DNA from: Gemmatimonadota bacterium
Lineage (GTDB): Bacteria; Latescibacterota; UBA2968; UBA8231
NCBI GenBank assembly: GCA_009841115.1
Contig: VXML01000029.1
Span: 1-64,000 of the forward strand
Direction: 5' to 3'
Length of the DNA stretch: 64,000 nt
Positions within the stretch are counted from its first letter, which is position 1. Every line of letters starts with the position of its first letter. The notes beneath the pieces were generated by a model. The model searched no databases and was not told the DNA's origin. It saw nothing but the letters and a program-made list of their open reading frames with translations. This document shows positions 24,779 to 34,366 of this stretch, piece by piece. The position numbers were made by a program, and so were the translations under genes.

Positions 24779-27760
24779 TCAGCGAATCAACGCCAACTTA
24801 GCCGTTTGAACGGCATCTCCCGCTTGCAGCACGGCCCAATAGACCCCCGAAGCCGCCTCTACACCCGCAGCCGTGCGACCATCCCAACGCACGCGATGCG
24901 CGCCAGCAGCCAACCACCCATCAGCCAACACGCGAACCTGCTGGCCCATCAGATTATAGACGGAAATCCGCACGGAACCGGCCTCGGCCAGAGCAAAGGG
25001 AATAGTAACTTCCGCGTTAAACGGCGTGGGAAAGGGATCGCCTAAGCCGTCCGGCAACTTGGACAAAAGCCGCGTCCCCGTAGCGAGCTTAGCACTAAAC
25101 GGCTTCCACAACACCACATCCTTCAACTGCCAATTAACAAAAGATGCGGAGCGGCCTTGGTTGATGATATTGCGGAACTCGATGACGTTTTGACCGGAGC
25201 GTAGCTGCGTTGCGTCGAGAACGAGATACCGAATCGTCCAATCCTCACTCTCCGGCACCGTGGCGTACTGCTGTTCGTTGAAGAAAATGACGACTTCGCC
25301 ATCGCTTGTTTCTTTCGTCGAATACAGCAACAGGACAGCGCGATTGCTCCCCTCGAAGCCAAACTTGACGCTTTTCGGGTGCCTTGTAAGATCGGGCGGA
25401 CTGTAGCCGAAAATTCCACTGCTCGGCAGCGGCTCTATCCATTCGCTGCCAATCTCCACTTGCGCAGCCCCAGTAACCCCATCAGCGGTAAAAACCCGCA
25501 CCCCACCACTGCGAGCCTCGGACGGAACGCGGACGACGATGACGCCGTTAGACCAAACCGCATAATCGTCGGCCTCGGCTTGCACATTGGGATTAAACAA
25601 CACGTACCCCGCGCCGCGCTCGGAACCAAAGTTGCCGCCGATCAACGTCAAGTGCTCGCCAGCCTGCACTTGCGATGGCAAAAGTTGCGCCAAGTACGGG
25701 CTGGCGATTTCCAAGCGGACGGCATTGCTAGTGCCTTCAGCCGTCACAACAGTTACATCGCCCGAAGGCGCATTGAGCGGAGCGCGGAACCGTATCGTCT
25801 CATCCGACCAAGTCTCGAAAGAAGACACCGCGACTGAATCAATCCACACGGAACTAGTGTTCCGCGAGAGGCCGAAATTGTCTCCGTCAATTTGGATGAG
25901 ATCGTCGGTCCTAGCCCTCGCATTCGTGCGCGTGTGATTGGTAATCGCCTCAATGTAAGGCGACGTGACAACCACCTGCGCACTGTCACTGCCGCCGCCG
26001 GTTATCACCTGCACCGTGCCGGTGCGGACACCAGTTGGCACGCGCACTTGAATCTGCACATCGCTCCAAGCGAGATAGTCGGAATCGCTCGGCTCCTTGT
26101 CTGCGAAAAAGACCACTTTGCCCGTCCCTTTGGTGTCGCCGAAACCTTGGCCGACGATGGTAGTTATTTGGCCGTATTGAACGCGGCGCGGAGAGACATC
26201 CGCAATTTGCGGCGCGGGCACCGACAGCACGAGTTTGCCGTATCCCGTGCTGTCGTCCTTGCCCGGTGCCCCTAAATCGACGGTCGCCTCGACGAGGGCC
26301 TGCCACAGATCGTCGCGCGAGAGCGACGGGTTGGCCGATTTGAGCAGAGCGGCGGCACCAGCCACGTGGGGAGTCGCAGCCGACGTCCCCCCAAACAACC
26401 TATCCATACCGTAAGAAGCCGTTGTCACGCCCGAAGGAGCGACGAGGTCGGGCTTGATCCGGCCATCGGCAGTGGGACCGCGCGAGCTATAGCTTGCCAC
26501 TGTTCCCAAGTCCCACTGGTCGCGGTGAATCGCCCCAACGCTCAGCGCACCGTGCGCGTCCGACGGAATCCCCAAGCTGCTAGTCGGGACCGGATATTCG
26601 ATGTCGTGGTGCCAAGACCACACTCGCAGATCCTTAGGCTCGGCCTCGCCGACGCGGACCACGGAAATGCCATACGTGCCCGCTCGCCCAGCAAAGTATT
26701 CGATAAACTCCACCGGCGCTCCGCCTTTCCCCTGAACATCAGTGCTTCTGCTAACTTCTTCGATGTTGCCGAACGCGTCTTGATAGTAGAGATACAGGTC
26801 GTAGTCCGTCGTGGTGATGGGCCAATCGTCCCAAGTCAGAGTCACCCTGATGGCGTCGCCGATTTCAGCGACAAAATTCACTGCATCATCGCCAGCGGCA
26901 AAATTGTGCCGATTATCATCATCGCTATCGTGCCAAAAACCCATGTAGTGCTTTTGGGCGTAATTGCCGACGGCGTTGACCCAGAGAATGCCGTTGTCAG
27001 CCGCGTCATTTACAATGTCGCAGATGAGTCCGCGTCCGTCCCCAAAGCCCTCGTTCACCCAAGTCGCCGAGTAGTTTACGACGGCGACTCCGTTTTGTAT
27101 GCAGCGATCTTTGGCATTCTCCAAATCCACTATATCCGCGACCTTGTACAGATAGAGTTCGGCTTCCGGGGCCACGTCGTGGACGATCTCGGCACACGCC
27201 GTGCCATGGGCGTCCGTACCAGCGTATATCCCCGTGTACGTATAGTCGCGGAACCACCGACGCACTGGCATGTCTTCGGGCAAGTTATCGGCCCCCTTAA
27301 ATCCACCATCAATAATCGCCACCTTGACCCCTTGGCCCTTCGCGCCAGTGGCGTGATTTTCGAGCGCGCGGATGAGCGCTACGCCTTCGCTAATGGTCTG
27401 TTGCGCGTGCGGACGGTGCGGCCTGCGGACGAAGGCCACGCTCGGCAACTCAGACACCACCCGCAGCGATGCGGCCGGTACCGACACGCGCATCAGGCTC
27501 CTAGACTGGGCCAAAATTTTGACGCCAAGGGCGGCTAACGCCGTAGTGTCAATAGTGGCCGCCACACCCGCCGCGGGCACCAAAATGACGACCACGTCTG
27601 AACCGTCCGCCGCGCGAGTCAGCTTGGCCGCCGAGGGTGCAGCCAGCTCCCACAGCGCACTTTCTATATTGGGAGGGCCGACGGGTTTAGCCGGCGCAAC
27701 GTCGAGGTCTTGCCCCCACAGAGGCACTGCAAGAAGGAGAAAAAGAAAGGTATAGCGCAC
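24779..27760 (-). CDS. Secreted subtilase with three TIG domains and FlgD-type C-terminal domain
   Basis: This paralogue of the 19090-23661 protease has 993 residues. The signal peptide is MRYTFLFLLLAVPLWGQ. The S8 triad is Asp151 (VAIIDGG), His185 (DAHGTACAE) and the Ser of GGTSAATPHVAGAAAL near residue 460. Three TIG domains follow in the order C-A-B, then the same beta-rich region and FlgD-type tail, whose DNA is nearly identical in the two genes. I start at GTG 27760, five bases after the aldo/keto reductase stop; the open frame continues upstream inside that gene but encodes nothing signal-like. No strong ribosome-binding site is visible, so coupling to the upstream gene is likely. Confidence 0.88.
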   Translation of the reverse strand: MRYTFLFLLLAVPLWGQDLDVAPAKPVGPPNIESALWELAAPSAAKLTRAADGSDVVVILVPAAGVAATIDTTALAALGVKILAQSRSLMRVSVPAASLRVVSELPSVAFVRRPHRPHAQQTISEGVALIRALENHATGAKGQGVKVAIIDGGFKGADNLPEDMPVRRWFRDYTYTGIYAGTDAHGTACAEIVHDVAPEAELYLYKVADIVDLENAKDRCIQNGVAVVNYSATWVNEGFGDGRGLICDIVNDAADNGILWVNAVGNYAQKHYMGFWHDSDDDNRHNFAAGDDAVNFVAEIGDAIRVTLTWDDWPITTTDYDLYLYYQDAFGNIEEVSRSTDVQGKGGAPVEFIEYFAGRAGTYGISVVRVGEAEPKDLRVWSWHHDIEYPVPTSSLGIPSDAHGALSVGAIHRDQWDLGTVASYSSRGPTADGRIKPDLVAPSGVTTASYGMDRLFGGTSAATPHVAGAAALLKSANPSLSRDDLWQALVEATVDLGAPGKDDSTGYGKLVLSVPAPQIADVSPRRVQYGQITTIVGQGFGDTKGTGKVVFFADKEPSDSDYLAWSDVQIQVRVPTGVRTGTVQVITGGGSDSAQVVVTSPYIEAITNHTRTNARARTDDLIQIDGDNFGLSRNTSSVWIDSVAVSSFETWSDETIRFRAPLNAPSGDVTVVTAEGTSNAVRLEIASPYLAQLLPSQVQAGEHLTLIGGNFGSERGAGYVLFNPNVQAEADDYAVWSNGVIVVRVPSEARSGGVRVFTADGVTGAAQVEIGSEWIEPLPSSGIFGYSPPDLTRHPKSVKFGFEGSNRAVLLLYSTKETSDGEVVIFFNEQQYATVPESEDWTIRYLVLDATQLRSGQNVIEFRNIINQGRSASFVNWQLKDVVLWKPFSAKLATGTRLLSKLPDGLGDPFPTPFNAEVTIPFALAEAGSVRISVYNLMGQQVRVLADGWLAAGAHRVRWDGRTAAGVEAASGVYWAVLQAGDAVQTAKLALIR

Positions 27761-27765
27761 GGCGA

Positions 27766-28719
27766 TCAGGGATGGCGAGCTTTGTACGACTCGTGTGTGC
27801 CCTGCATCCCCAGCGCTTTGGTGCGCGACAACAGCGCGAGCCGCTCGTCGTCGGCCAAGGGCGCGAACTGCCGGGCAAGGTCCGCATTCTGCCGCAGTTT
27901 TTCCAGCGAATCCATTCCAGAACATACAGTAGCCACCGGCAGGCTCATGGCGTAGCGCAAGCACTCTGCCGCCGTCGCCACACCTGTTGCAAGGATCGCT
28001 TCGGGCGTCCCCCCCAAGGTCTTCATGGCAATGACCCCGATGTTTCTTTCCACGGCGAGCGGCAGCACCTGCTCGACAAAGCTGAGATAGTGCGGGTCGA
28101 ACACGTTGATCGGCATTTGCGTGGCATCCCAAGCAAAACCGCGCTCGATCATCTCCACGTGCAGAGAAGGCAAAGTATGGCCGGTAAAGCCAATGTAGCG
28201 GATCTTGCCCTCCTCTTTGGCTTTGAGCGCGGCCTCTAACAGGCCCCGCTCGTAAATCCACTCTATATCGTTGGGCTGTCTGATACTGTGAAACTGCCAC
28301 AGGTCGATCACGTCGGTTTGCAGCCGGCGCAAGCTCTCTTCGAGGTGGGCCATCGCTCGCTTGGGATGACGGCTCGCGTCCTTGGTCATTAGAAATACGC
28401 GGTCGCGATAGCCACCGCGCAGTGCCTTGCCCATGCGTATCTCGCTCGCGCCGTTGGAATAGCCCCAAGCATTGTCAAAAAAATTGATCCCCTCGTCGAT
28501 GGCCGCATGCATCAAAGCGATGGCCGCTTTCTCCTCCATATTGCCGTGGCTGGCCATGTGCGCGCCGCCCAAGCCGAGCAGAGAAACAGCTTCGCCTGTG
28601 CGGCCCAAGATCCGCTGAGGCATATCGCGGTGATTCGGCGCGGCACTTATGGAAAGGCCGGCGGCGGCCGCGGTCGAGAGCTTGAGGAAAGTGCGGCGGG
28701 AGTAGGGTCTATCGTCCAT
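27766..28719 (-). CDS. Tat-exported aldo/keto reductase family protein
   Basis: The 317-residue protein begins with the twin-arginine signal SRRTFLKLSTAAAAGLSIS, so it probably acts outside the cytoplasm. The AKR barrel follows: ILGRTGEAVSLLGLGGA, the Asp and Tyr in FFDNAWGYSNGASE, Lys in LMTKDASRH, and His in IDLWQFHSI. A cytoplasmic NADPH enzyme outside the membrane is unusual, but Tat-linked AKR homologues are frequent in this type of genome. It overlaps the TSUP gene by 11 bases and is followed 5 bases later by the subtilase. Confidence 0.85.
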   Translation of the reverse strand: MDDRPYSRRTFLKLSTAAAAGLSISAAPNHRDMPQRILGRTGEAVSLLGLGGAHMASHGNMEEKAAIALMHAAIDEGINFFDNAWGYSNGASEIRMGKALRGGYRDRVFLMTKDASRHPKRAMAHLEESLRRLQTDVIDLWQFHSIRQPNDIEWIYERGLLEAALKAKEEGKIRYIGFTGHTLPSLHVEMIERGFAWDATQMPINVFDPHYLSFVEQVLPLAVERNIGVIAMKTLGGTPEAILATGVATAAECLRYAMSLPVATVCSGMDSLEKLRQNADLARQFAPLADDERLALLSRTKALGMQGTHESYKARHP

Positions 28720-29497
28720 TGAACATAGTCTCCAGTAAATTACCTCCAGTAATCAACTGCAACGCCGTGGCCAGCAACATCCCATACACTACCCTATTAA
28801 ACCACAAATCGCTAAATCGCTGGAGCAAAAACACGCCCAACTTCACCCCGGCGTACGCCAGTGGAGCTAACAGCAAAGTCGTCTTAAAAATGTCGGCGTG
28901 AAAAAGCCCTAAGCCCCAATAGGGCGGCAGTTTGAGCAAGTTGAGCATAGCGAAGAAGATGACCGTTGTGCCGACAAACACGTGGCGCGGTAGTTGCTGC
29001 GGCAGCAGGTAGATGACCACCGGCGGTGCCCCGGCGTGGGCAATCGTCGAGGTAAAGCCCGAAATCGCGCCCATCAGCACGCCAGCGAGCTTCCCTGGAT
29101 GCTGCTTCCGCACGGCCCCGACAATCGCCGCCCTCCCGAACTGGAAAGCGACAAACAGCAAGGCCAAGCAGCCCAAACCCACCTCTAGAACGCGCTCGTG
29201 CTGACTGAAGTACCCGAAAAAAAAAGCCCCCGCGCCGATCCCCAAGACGGAACCGGGCAGAAGCCGTTGGACACTCGTTTTGTCGAAGGTGCGGCGATAA
29301 TGCCGGACGGCAAACACATCGCAGGCAATCAACAGCGGCAGCAACAGAGCCGCCGCATCCGCCACCGAAACCGTCAGTGCCAAAAGCGGGGTGGCCAAAA
29401 TGCCGATCCCACCGCCAAAGCCGGCCTTGGCCACCCCCATCAACAACACGGCCCCGACCGCGCAGACCCAGAACGCGGTCGGGTAGGGCGGCAGCAC
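28709..29497 (-). CDS. TSUP (TauE/SafE) family membrane permease
   Basis: The 262-residue protein has about eight hydrophobic helices and the TauE/SafE features: GVAKAGFGGGIGILATPLLAL in the first repeat and AISGFTSTIAHAGAPPVVIYLL in the second. The family exports sulfite, sulfoacetate or other organosulfur anions; the substrate cannot be read from sequence. I start at GTG 29497, which shares one base with the stop of the ABC gene; the longer frame to 29578 is arginine-rich and lies inside that gene. Confidence 0.82.
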   Translation of the reverse strand: MLPPYPTAFWVCAVGAVLLMGVAKAGFGGGIGILATPLLALTVSVADAAALLLPLLIACDVFAVRHYRRTFDKTSVQRLLPGSVLGIGAGAFFFGYFSQHERVLEVGLGCLALLFVAFQFGRAAIVGAVRKQHPGKLAGVLMGAISGFTSTIAHAGAPPVVIYLLPQQLPRHVFVGTTVIFFAMLNLLKLPPYWGLGLFHADIFKTTLLLAPLAYAGVKLGVFLLQRFSDLWFNRVVYGMLLATALQLITGGNLLETMFNGR

Positions 29498-30267
29498 TAC
29501 TCGCCTTCTACGTGGGTTACTTCGATATCTAAGTCTTCGCGATTGCGGATGTGATCGACTTGGCCATCCTTGACCCACACCACGCGGTCGGAGACGCTGA
29601 GCATCTTGTGATCGTGGGTCGCCGAAATGACGGTCACACCGGAATTCTCGTTCATCTCTTTGAGCAATTCGATGATTTCAGTGCCCGTGCGCAGGTCTAG
29701 GTTCCCCGTCGGCTCGTCGGCGAGGACGACGGCCGGGTCGTTGGCTAGGGCGCGGGCGACGGCCACGCGTTGCTGCTGGCCACCCGAAAGCTCGTAGGGC
29801 TTGTGCGAATATCGCTCGCCAAGGCCCACCTTGCCCAACAGTTCCATGCCCTTGTCGCGGGCTTCGTCGCTGGTCAGGCCGGCAAAGACCATCGGCAAGG
29901 TGACGTTTTCGAGCGCAGTCATCACCGGGATCAAGTTAAACGACTGGAAGATGTAGCCGATCTTGCGGCAGCGCAGCCAAGCCAGCTCATACGCATCGAG
30001 CTGGGCGACGTCCACCTCGTCGATGTACACCTTGCCCTCCGAGGGCTTGTCGAGGCCGCCGACCATGTTGAAGAAGGTGCTCTTGCCCGACCCTGAAGGC
30101 CCCATGATCGACAGGTACTCGCCAGTGTAGATCTCCATGTCCACCCCGCGCAGGGCGTGAACCTCAATCTCCCCCATCAAGTAAGTTTTCTTTACCTGCT
30201 GGGTCCGTACTACCGTGCGTTTTTCCGCTTCTTGGACAGCGACCTCTTCCGGGGCGGTTTCGGTCAT
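29497..30267 (-). CDS. ABC transporter ATPase, MacB/LolD type
   Basis: The 256-residue ATPase has Walker [10 protein letters not shown] at 56-64, the Q-loop in [20 protein letters not shown], signature [15 protein letters not shown], Walker [13 protein letters not shown] and the H-loop SATHDHKML. The N-terminal layout with a short extension before [16 protein letters not shown] is typical of LolD/MacB ATPases, which power envelope mechanotransmission or lipoprotein and antibiotic export. It follows its permease by 20 bases. Confidence 0.9.
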   Translation of the reverse strand: MTETAPEEVAVQEAEKRTVVRTQQVKKTYLMGEIEVHALRGVDMEIYTGEYLSIMGPSGSGKSTFFNMVGGLDKPSEGKVYIDEVDVAQLDAYELAWLRCRKIGYIFQSFNLIPVMTALENVTLPMVFAGLTSDEARDKGMELLGKVGLGERYSHKPYELSGGQQQRVAVARALANDPAVVLADEPTGNLDLRTGTEIIELLKEMNENSGVTVISATHDHKMLSVSDRVVWVKDGQVDHIRNREDLDIEVTHVEGE

Positions 30268-30287
30268 TTCAGATCTCCTCTAAGGAA

Positions 30288-30989
30288 TCAAGTGTCGGAG
30301 CGCATGGCCTCGACCGGCTCCATCTTGGCCGCGCGGTACGCTGGCAACATGGCACCGACTAGCGAAAGCAAGGTTCCCACCACCAAGGCGTAACCGGCGG
30401 ATTCGGCGATGCCACTCAGTGGGAAATAGGTGAACGTGTAACCGCCGTAATCGAGCAGAGCCAACCCCAGCGTCAGCGCAAAGCCAATGACGATCCCGGC
30501 CGAAGTGCCCGCCAACCCCTGAAAGGTCGATTCGAGCAGGAAGAGCTTGACGATAAAGGTGTCCAAAGCCCCGAGACACTTCATGGTACCGATCTCGCGG
30601 AAGCGCTCGGTCACCGACATCAACATGGCGTTGGCAATGCCAACGACGCAGACCAACAGCGAGAGACTGATAAGCCAGGTCTGCTTGGATTCCTCTTCCT
30701 CTATCCGGGCCTTGGCCTCTGCAGAAGCGTCGCCGGCCTCGGTGACGCCGGTCTCAATGCCGTTTTTTTGCAACAGCAAGTTGATCTCGCTTTTGTCCGC
30801 GTTGCGCAGGCTGCTGACGATTTCGTTGTTGCTCCACACCGACATTAAAAAGGCGATGGCCAAAATCACGCCGCTGGTGGTGATCAGCGAGCGGCCAAAG
30901 CGAATTTTCAGGCTGCGAAAACTAATTTCTACTGCTTTACTCATCGGCAGCACGATCTCCCGACCGCCTGCCAAACGCCTTTCAGACAT
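30288..30989 (-). CDS. Short FtsX/MacB-type ABC permease
   Basis: The 233-residue protein has one N-terminal helix (about 37-55), a periplasmic segment of only about 50 residues (MacB proteins have about 200), and an FtsX domain with three helices (ISLSLLVCVVGIANAMLMSV, then two more) ending in MLPAYRAAKMEPVEAMRS. The conserved ERFREIGTMKCLGA coupling segment that contacts the ATPase is present. GGGAG lies 8 bases before the ATG. With the next gene it forms a minimal transporter; the cargo is unknown. Confidence 0.82.
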   Translation of the reverse strand: MSERRLAGGREIVLPMSKAVEISFRSLKIRFGRSLITTSGVILAIAFLMSVWSNNEIVSSLRNADKSEINLLLQKNGIETGVTEAGDASAEAKARIEEEESKQTWLISLSLLVCVVGIANAMLMSVTERFREIGTMKCLGALDTFIVKLFLLESTFQGLAGTSAGIVIGFALTLGLALLDYGGYTFTYFPLSGIAESAGYALVVGTLLSLVGAMLPAYRAAKMEPVEAMRSDT

Positions 30990-31018
30990 AGTTATTCTCC
31001 CAGCGTATGCTCGCGTTC

Positions 31019-31047
31019 ACAATACGTAAATAAAGGTAAAAAATCAA
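31019..31047 (-). promoter_or_regulatory. Promoter of the ABC/TSUP/AKR/protease operon
   Basis: TTGATT at 31047-31042 and TATTGT at 31024-31019 are 17 bases apart, 30 bases before the permease ATG, in an AT-rich gap. Confidence 0.6.
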
Positions 31048-31058
31048 CACTGCCCCAC

Positions 31059-32741
31059 TCAACTGCCCGTCCTAATTTCCACGAGAGGTAGAGGCGCGGA
31101 GTCGTGTGCGCCGCGATCGGCAACCATCTCGGCAAAAGCGACCGGCACCATGCTAACGCGCAAATCCCGCGCCCTCCGCGACTGCACCGGCTGCTCCAAG
31201 AACGACGCCATGGCGCTCGGAGTGAACACGAGGTGATCAATGGCAAAGTCGTCCACCAATGCCTCCAGTTCGCCAACGTGGCCGACCACCGGGCGACCAG
31301 CCAGCGGGCAGCCCCGCTGTTGGGAGCCATCTCCCACTACGCCGATCAGATCGCAGTGGACCATACCCGTGCGCTCTAACTGCTCGACAAAATGCACGGC
31401 AACCACATCAGTTCCCACCAACAGGGTGCGCAACCGACCCTCGCGGCCACGCTGGTACAGGAACCAACGCGCGGCTAAGCGCCAACCGGCGATTAACAGC
31501 AAGTTGCAAAACCAAGCCGCGACCACAGCTAACCGCGAGAAGTTGTAAGCCTTAAAGAAGAATACCAGCATTACAATGCAGGCAAACCCCAGCGTCACCC
31601 CCACTACCGACCACGCCACCGAGTAGCGGCGGCGGTCGTACAGACCCGACGCGTAAAATGCCAACAGCCAGACCAAGGTCGAAGCGCCGTACACAGCAGC
31701 CCATTGCAAATCCGAATACGGAGGCGGCACCAGCCAGCGCGTCGGCTGGACGTCGAGGCCGAAGAGATTGCTGACTTGCTCGATGCGGTAGATAAAAGGC
31801 ACCAACTCTTGGTGGTAGCGCACCGCTAATCCCAGCTTTAAGCCACAGAGCACTAAGCCAGCGTCGATCAGTGGCATGGCCAAGGCGCGACCCGCCCGGG
31901 CTAGGAGGCGGAACGTTCCGTACAGGGCAATGCCCACCTGCAAAAGCCACAGTGGGAAGAAGCGAAAGCGCCGCGCCATGTGCTTGTTGACAAAAATCGA
32001 CATGGCACGACTCTTGCGATAGAGAATTCGCAGAGGCACCCCCCGGCCACTCTCGCCGCGAAAGTGAATGATCGAAGTCGTCGGCACGTAGTAAATTTTC
32101 CAGCCGGCTTGGTGGAAGCGATAGCACCAGTCGATGTCCTCGCCGTACATGAAGTAGTCCTCGTCGAGCAGGCCGACTTGGTCCATGGCCGCCTTGCGCA
32201 CCATCATGCAGGATCCAGATAACACCTCGACTTCGGCCGTCTGCTCGGGGTCGAGATACGTCATGTGGTAGTGGGCGATGAGCGGGTGCTTGGGAAAGAA
32301 GCGGCTCAGGCCCGACATCTTACAGAAGGCAGCCAACGGCGTCGGAAAGCCGCGACGGCTATCAAGCTGCAAGGTGCCGTCTGGGTCGAGGATTTTGCAC
32401 CCGCAGGCTCCGGCTTCCGGGTGCGCGTCCAAGAACTCTACCATCGTGCGCAACGCATCTCGGCGCACAATGGTATCGGTATTGATCAGCAGCACGTATT
32501 CTCCGGTCACCTGCCGCAAGGCTACATTGTTGCCGGCCGCAAAACCCACATTGGCCTCATTACAGATGAGCTTCACTTGCGGGAACTCCTCGGCTACCAT
32601 GTCAGCACTGCCATCTACCGAGGCATTGTCAACGACGAATATCTCCACCGTTAGCCCTTCGGCTGCTGCGAGCACAGAATTCAGGGCCTGGCGGGTCAGG
32701 TCGCGGGTATTGTAGTTGAGGAAGACGATGCTCAGTCGCAC
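31059..32741 (-). CDS. GT2 glycosyltransferase fused to the membrane half of a polyprenyl glycosylphosphotransferase
   Basis: Residues 1-290 are a rhamnosyltransferase-like GT2 domain: VFLNYNTRDLTRQ, VVDNASVDGSADM, NVGFAAGNN, LLINTDTIV, and DEDYFMYGEDIDWCYR. Residues about 345-560 then resemble the N-terminal half of WbaP/EpsL-type enzymes: several helices with ASGLYDRRRY, and a Rossmann-like domain (LRTLLVGTDVVAVHFVEQL). The C-terminal bacterial sugar transferase domain that carries catalysis is absent; the gene stops normally. It starts at GTG 32741, overlapping the upstream gene by 10 bases. It probably builds a surface polysaccharide. The second half may anchor or bind nucleotide only. 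Confidence 0.78.
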   Translation of the reverse strand: MRLSIVFLNYNTRDLTRQALNSVLAAAEGLTVEIFVVDNASVDGSADMVAEEFPQVKLICNEANVGFAAGNNVALRQVTGEYVLLINTDTIVRRDALRTMVEFLDAHPEAGACGCKILDPDGTLQLDSRRGFPTPLAAFCKMSGLSRFFPKHPLIAHYHMTYLDPEQTAEVEVLSGSCMMVRKAAMDQVGLLDEDYFMYGEDIDWCYRFHQAGWKIYYVPTTSIIHFRGESGRGVPLRILYRKSRAMSIFVNKHMARRFRFFPLWLLQVGIALYGTFRLLARAGRALAMPLIDAGLVLCGLKLGLAVRYHQELVPFIYRIEQVSNLFGLDVQPTRWLVPPPYSDLQWAAVYGASTLVWLLAFYASGLYDRRRYSVAWSVVGVTLGFACIVMLVFFFKAYNFSRLAVVAAWFCNLLLIAGWRLAARWFLYQRGREGRLRTLLVGTDVVAVHFVEQLERTGMVHCDLIGVVGDGSQQRGCPLAGRPVVGHVGELEALVDDFAIDHLVFTPSAMASFLEQPVQSRRARDLRVSMVPVAFAEMVADRGAHDSAPLPLVEIRTGS

Positions 32742-33457
32742 GATTTAGTACCTCGGTGGCGGCCCATGAGCTTGTAGCCGCTGAAGTAGAGGATCTGCTT
32801 GGCAAAGAGCAAATGCTCGCGCAGATCCAGCTTGCTAGCGCTGAATTGGCGGTTGCGAAAGACAAAAGGCACGGAACGATGCTGCTGATAGCGGCCCTTG
32901 ACCAAAATTTCGAGCAGAATTTTGTAACCCGAAGACGTGAGCGCTAGGTCCTGTATCACTTGGCGGCGCAGACAGAAATAACCCGATAGCGGGTCCTCGA
33001 CCCCGGTCAGTAGGCGGGCCGCACCCACGCCGATTCGCGAAATCAGCTTGCGGTGCCACGCCCATCGTTCGACTCGGCTGGTCGCTCCAAAACGACTACC
33101 CATGGCAATGTCGCATTCGCGCAGGCTGTGGACGAGTTCGGGCAGGATCGCCGGGTCGTGGCTTAAGTCGGCGTCTATCACTCCGAGATGTGGTCGCGCC
33201 GACTGCGCAAAACCCGCCATCACCGCCGATCCCAAACCTAACTTGCCCGGCCGATGTATCACCTGCATGGGATAGTGGGCCTTCAGCGATTCGGCCACCT
33301 CGCCGGTACCATCGGGCGAGTTGTCATCTACCACGATGAGCTCCAAGTCGATATCTGGCTCTTGGCCGACGATCGCGAAAATTTCTTCCGCCAGAAGCGG
33401 CAGATTTTCCCGCTCGTTGTACGTGGGCGTTATCAGTGAAATCTGCACGGGATCCAT
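32732..33457 (-). CDS. Dolichol/polyprenol-phosphate mannosyltransferase-like GT2
   Basis: The 241-residue soluble GT2 has SLITPTYNERENLP, VVDDNSPDGTGE, KLGLGSAVMAGF, the metal-binding VIDADLSHDP and SGYFCLRRQV, all typical of DPM1-like synthases that load a sugar from GDP or UDP onto a lipid carrier. The C-terminal hydrophobic anchor is missing. The product could feed the ArnT/PMT-like transferase at 37052-38677; that link is inferred. Confidence 0.85.
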   Translation of the reverse strand: MDPVQISLITPTYNERENLPLLAEEIFAIVGQEPDIDLELIVVDDNSPDGTGEVAESLKAHYPMQVIHRPGKLGLGSAVMAGFAQSARPHLGVIDADLSHDPAILPELVHSLRECDIAMGSRFGATSRVERWAWHRKLISRIGVGAARLLTGVEDPLSGYFCLRRQVIQDLALTSSGYKILLEILVKGRYQQHRSVPFVFRNRQFSASKLDLREHLLFAKQILYFSGYKLMGRHRGTKSCD

Positions 33458-33466
33458 GAGGATAGG

Positions 33467-34366
33467 CTAGTGGGCAAATTGGGGAAAGTCGCGGCGAAAA
33501 TGCGGGTCCGCGGCGAGATGTTGCAGCCCCTCGACAAAGCTCAGGGGTTGACGACCGAGCGCGGCTTCCAGCGCGTCGGTGCGCAAACCGGAGCGCAGCG
33601 GACGTTCGGCTGGCAGCGCGACCGCACAGGTCGGCACAGGTTCGATCAACGCGCCGTCAATGCCAAAGAAATGGGCTATCTCCCGCGCCATCTCCCAGCG
33701 CGTCATAAAGGTCGCTCCACCGGCGTGGAACAAGCCTCGCGCCTCTTGGCGACACAGGGCCACCAAGGCGCGAGCCAAATCGCGGATATAAGTTGGATTG
33801 CCCCACTGATCGGCAAAGACCCGCAGGGGCTGGTCGCTAGATAGAGAATTCAGCACCCAAGTGAGGAAATTGGACCCAACCTGCGGAACATAGCCGTACA
33901 GCCACAAGGTCCGCACGACTAGCACCCGCTCCATTTTCTTTAATATACCCTCGCTTTCGAGCTTGAGTTGACCGTAGCAAGACAGCGGATTGACCGCATC
34001 CCCCTCGCCATAGGGGCCGCGCTTGCCGTCGAAGACGTAATCCGTAGAAATATGGACCAAGCCAGCGCCGGTTGTATCGCAGGCTGCGGCCAAGTTCTCG
34101 GGAATATCGACGTTAGCTTGCCGCGCAGCCTGCGCGTCTTTTTCGCAGCCATCGACATCGGTCATAGCCGCGGCGTTGATCACCCAGTCTGGAGCCAGTT
34201 CGGCGACGAGTGCGGCCACAGCTTTGCGGTCGGCTAGATCGACTTGGCGATAGGGAATGCCCTCGGCAGTGGGCCGGCGGCCACAGCCCATCCACTCAGC
34301 TTCCCCTGCCAAGGAAAGCAAAGTACGGCCCAAAAAGCCAGTGGCTCCTGTCACCAAAATTCTCAT
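33467..34366 (-). CDS. rmlD: dTDP-4-dehydrorhamnose reductase-like protein (RmlD)
   Basis: This SDR enzyme is predicted to make dTDP-L-rhamnose. The 299-residue protein has MRILVTGATGFLGRTLL, NAAAMTDVDGCE, HISTDYVFDG, the Tyr-Lys pair in NPLSCYGQLKLESE, and NPTYIRDLARAL. I use ATG 34366, which overlaps the upstream TGA by 4 bases; the frame to 34402 adds an unrelated stretch. rmlA, B and C are not in the window. Confidence 0.85.
   Translation of the reverse strand: MRILVTGATGFLGRTLLSLAGEAEWMGCGRRPTAEGIPYRQVDLADRKAVAALVAELAPDWVINAAAMTDVDGCEKDAQAARQANVDIPENLAAACDTTGAGLVHISTDYVFDGKRGPYGEGDAVNPLSCYGQLKLESEGILKKMERVLVVRTLWLYGYVPQVGSNFLTWVLNSLSSDQPLRVFADQWGNPTYIRDLARALVALCRQEARGLFHAGGATFMTRWEMAREIAHFFGIDGALIEPVPTCAVALPAERPLRSGLRTDALEAALGRQPLSFVEGLQHLAADPHFRRDFPQFAH

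Noticed and set aside
26366..27538. 390-codon plus-strand frame
   Set aside because: Antisense to the protease domain of the second subtilase; the paralogous gene has no matching frame conserved as a protein.
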